From Lachnospiraceae bacterium UBA7784 (GTDB taxonomy: Bacteria > Bacillota > Clostridia > Lachnospirales > Lachnospiraceae): DNA of 6,939 nucleotides. Every line of letters starts with the position of its first letter. Within the stretch, counting starts at the first letter, position 1. The DNA lies in NCBI GenBank assembly GCA_002480925.1, contig DLDA01000051.1, positions 6,497 to 13,435 of the forward strand, read 5' to 3'. Both the position numbers and the translations under genes were made by a program. Under the pieces are notes generated by a model, which worked only from the letters and a program-made list of their open reading frames with translations, made no database searches and was not told where the DNA came from. This document shows positions 6,263-6,939 of this stretch, piece by piece.

Positions 6263-6939
6263 ATGATAGATAGATACGGGTTTGTAAAGAGGATAAAGAG
6301 GCTTCTGGCTATATCATGTGCTGTGGCGGTGGGCTTTTCACAGGCCATGACCCTGGCAGATGCGACGGAGAGCAGGAGCAGCTCATACAGCAGCATGTAT
6401 ATAAGGACCGGGGACAAGGCAACTGATATGGTAAATATTGCTCTGGCCCAGCAGGGAAGGACAAAGGCTGACTTCGGTTACACTGAGTCCTGGTGCGCCG
6501 ACTTTGTATGCGATTGTGCGGCCCTTGCCGGAGCGTCTGATGCAGTTCCTTTCAATGGGAAGGTATCTTCTCTTTATAATTCCGTTATAGCTGCCGGCGG
6601 AGGAGAGGTCTCATCGCCCGAGAAGGGAGATCTGGTATTCTATTACTGTACTGTTGACGGCTTTGTCCATGTGGGCATCATGGCCGATCAGACCAGGTCG
6701 ATAGAGGGGAACTATACCAGCAAGGTCACTGTGGTAAGCGGGGTCTATAAGGACACCCATGGACATTCCCTGGCTAATGGCACTGTGATGAGAAGGTTTG
6801 TAAGACCGGCATATAATGGAGCAGTGACGCCGGCTCCGGATACAGATAAGAATAATACAGACGACAATTCTAATAAGAATAATTCAGATAAAAAGGCAGA
6901 TAACAGCAAGAAGGACAATAGCAGCAAAAAGGATACAGA
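6263..6939 (+). CDS. Secreted CHAP-domain (NlpC/P60-like) cell-wall hydrolase, 3' partial
   Basis: The frame from ATG 6263 is open to the window edge (225 codons plus two bases), so the C-terminus is missing. AGGAAGGA at 6251-6258 is a strong ribosome site. Residues 1-34 look like a signal peptide: basic start (R-x-x-x-x-x-K-R-I-K-R), hydrophobic core about 14-28, and likely cleavage after A-D-A at 32-34. Residues about 52-180 match a CHAP cysteine amidohydrolase/peptidase domain. It has the S-W-C-A-D-F-V motif with candidate nucleophile Cys78, G-D-L-V-F-Y (122-127), F-V-H-V-G-I with candidate His136, and I-E-G-N (147-150) supplying the third polar residue. CHAP enzymes cut peptidoglycan peptides or amide bonds outside the cell. 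From about residue 191 the chain becomes a low-complexity Asn/Asp/Lys/Ser linker, probably leading to a wall-binding or second domain beyond the window. Extra cysteines (Cys83, Cys85, Cys129) are unusual for an exported protein of an anaerobe. The substrate is inferred from family. Confidence 0.88.
   Translation, partial: MIDRYGFVKRIKRLLAISCAVAVGFSQAMTLADATESRSSSYSSMYIRTGDKATDMVNIALAQQGRTKADFGYTESWCADFVCDCAALAGASDAVPFNGKVSSLYNSVIAAGGGEVSSPEKGDLVFYYCTVDGFVHVGIMADQTRSIEGNYTSKVTVVSGVYKDTHGHSLANGTVMRRFVRPAYNGAVTPAPDTDKNNTDDNSNKNNSDKKADNSKKDNSSKKDT

Noticed and set aside
6070..6417. Minus-strand 115-codon frame crossing the gap before the CHAP gene
   Set aside because: It overlaps two well-supported plus-strand genes and their promoter, and its translation shows no recognisable features.

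Overview
The window looks like chromosomal DNA from a Clostridia-type Firmicute, most likely a Lachnospiraceae-like gut or rumen anaerobe. This rests on gene content (a NimA-like FMN flavoprotein, a compact 12-helix-type MFS carrier, a giant cysteine-poor repeat protein of the kind I associate with DUF6240/FliK-like proteins, and a secreted CHAP hydrolase), on frequent AGG and ATA codons, on strong AGGAGG-like ribosome sites, and on sigma-A promoters with TG-extended -10 boxes. Assignment is by recognition only; no database was searched.

Layout. Positions 1-177 are non-coding and hold a short GTGAGAG tandem repeat plus weak inverted repeats. A pyridoxamine-5'-phosphate-oxidase-like gene (178-669) runs leftward. 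It is divergent from an MFS transporter (903-2066) across a 233-base spacer that carries a good promoter in each direction. After a 63-base gap comes a 1097-residue protein (2130-5423). It is closely followed by a gene for a two-helix membrane protein (5466-6146) whose start is disturbed, probably by a missing A in a homopolymer. A promoter at 6188-6215 then drives a secreted CHAP-domain protein (from 6263) that runs off the right edge.

How the parts relate. The most interesting unit is the 1097-residue protein. It carries about nine copies of a degenerate short motif (hydrophobic-hydrophobic-x-x-G-x-x-x-T-x-x-N-hydrophobic) scattered over residues 103-845. Its C-terminal segment (about 955-1050) has the layout of the FliK hook-length-control C-terminal domain. 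Just upstream is a flagellar sigma-28 (sigma-D)-like promoter. Its -10 box forms the 5' arm of a hairpin whose 3' arm contains the gene's Shine-Dalgarno sequence. Transcripts starting at this promoter would lack the 5' arm and be freely translatable, while read-through transcripts from the MFS gene would have a sequestered ribosome site. This is a hypothesis built from visible sequence. No recognised flagellar gene lies in the window to confirm it.

The nim-like gene and the MFS gene look like ordinary accessory metabolism, and I see no functional tie between them and the right half. No tRNA, rRNA, CRISPR array, insertion sequence or prophage gene was recognised.
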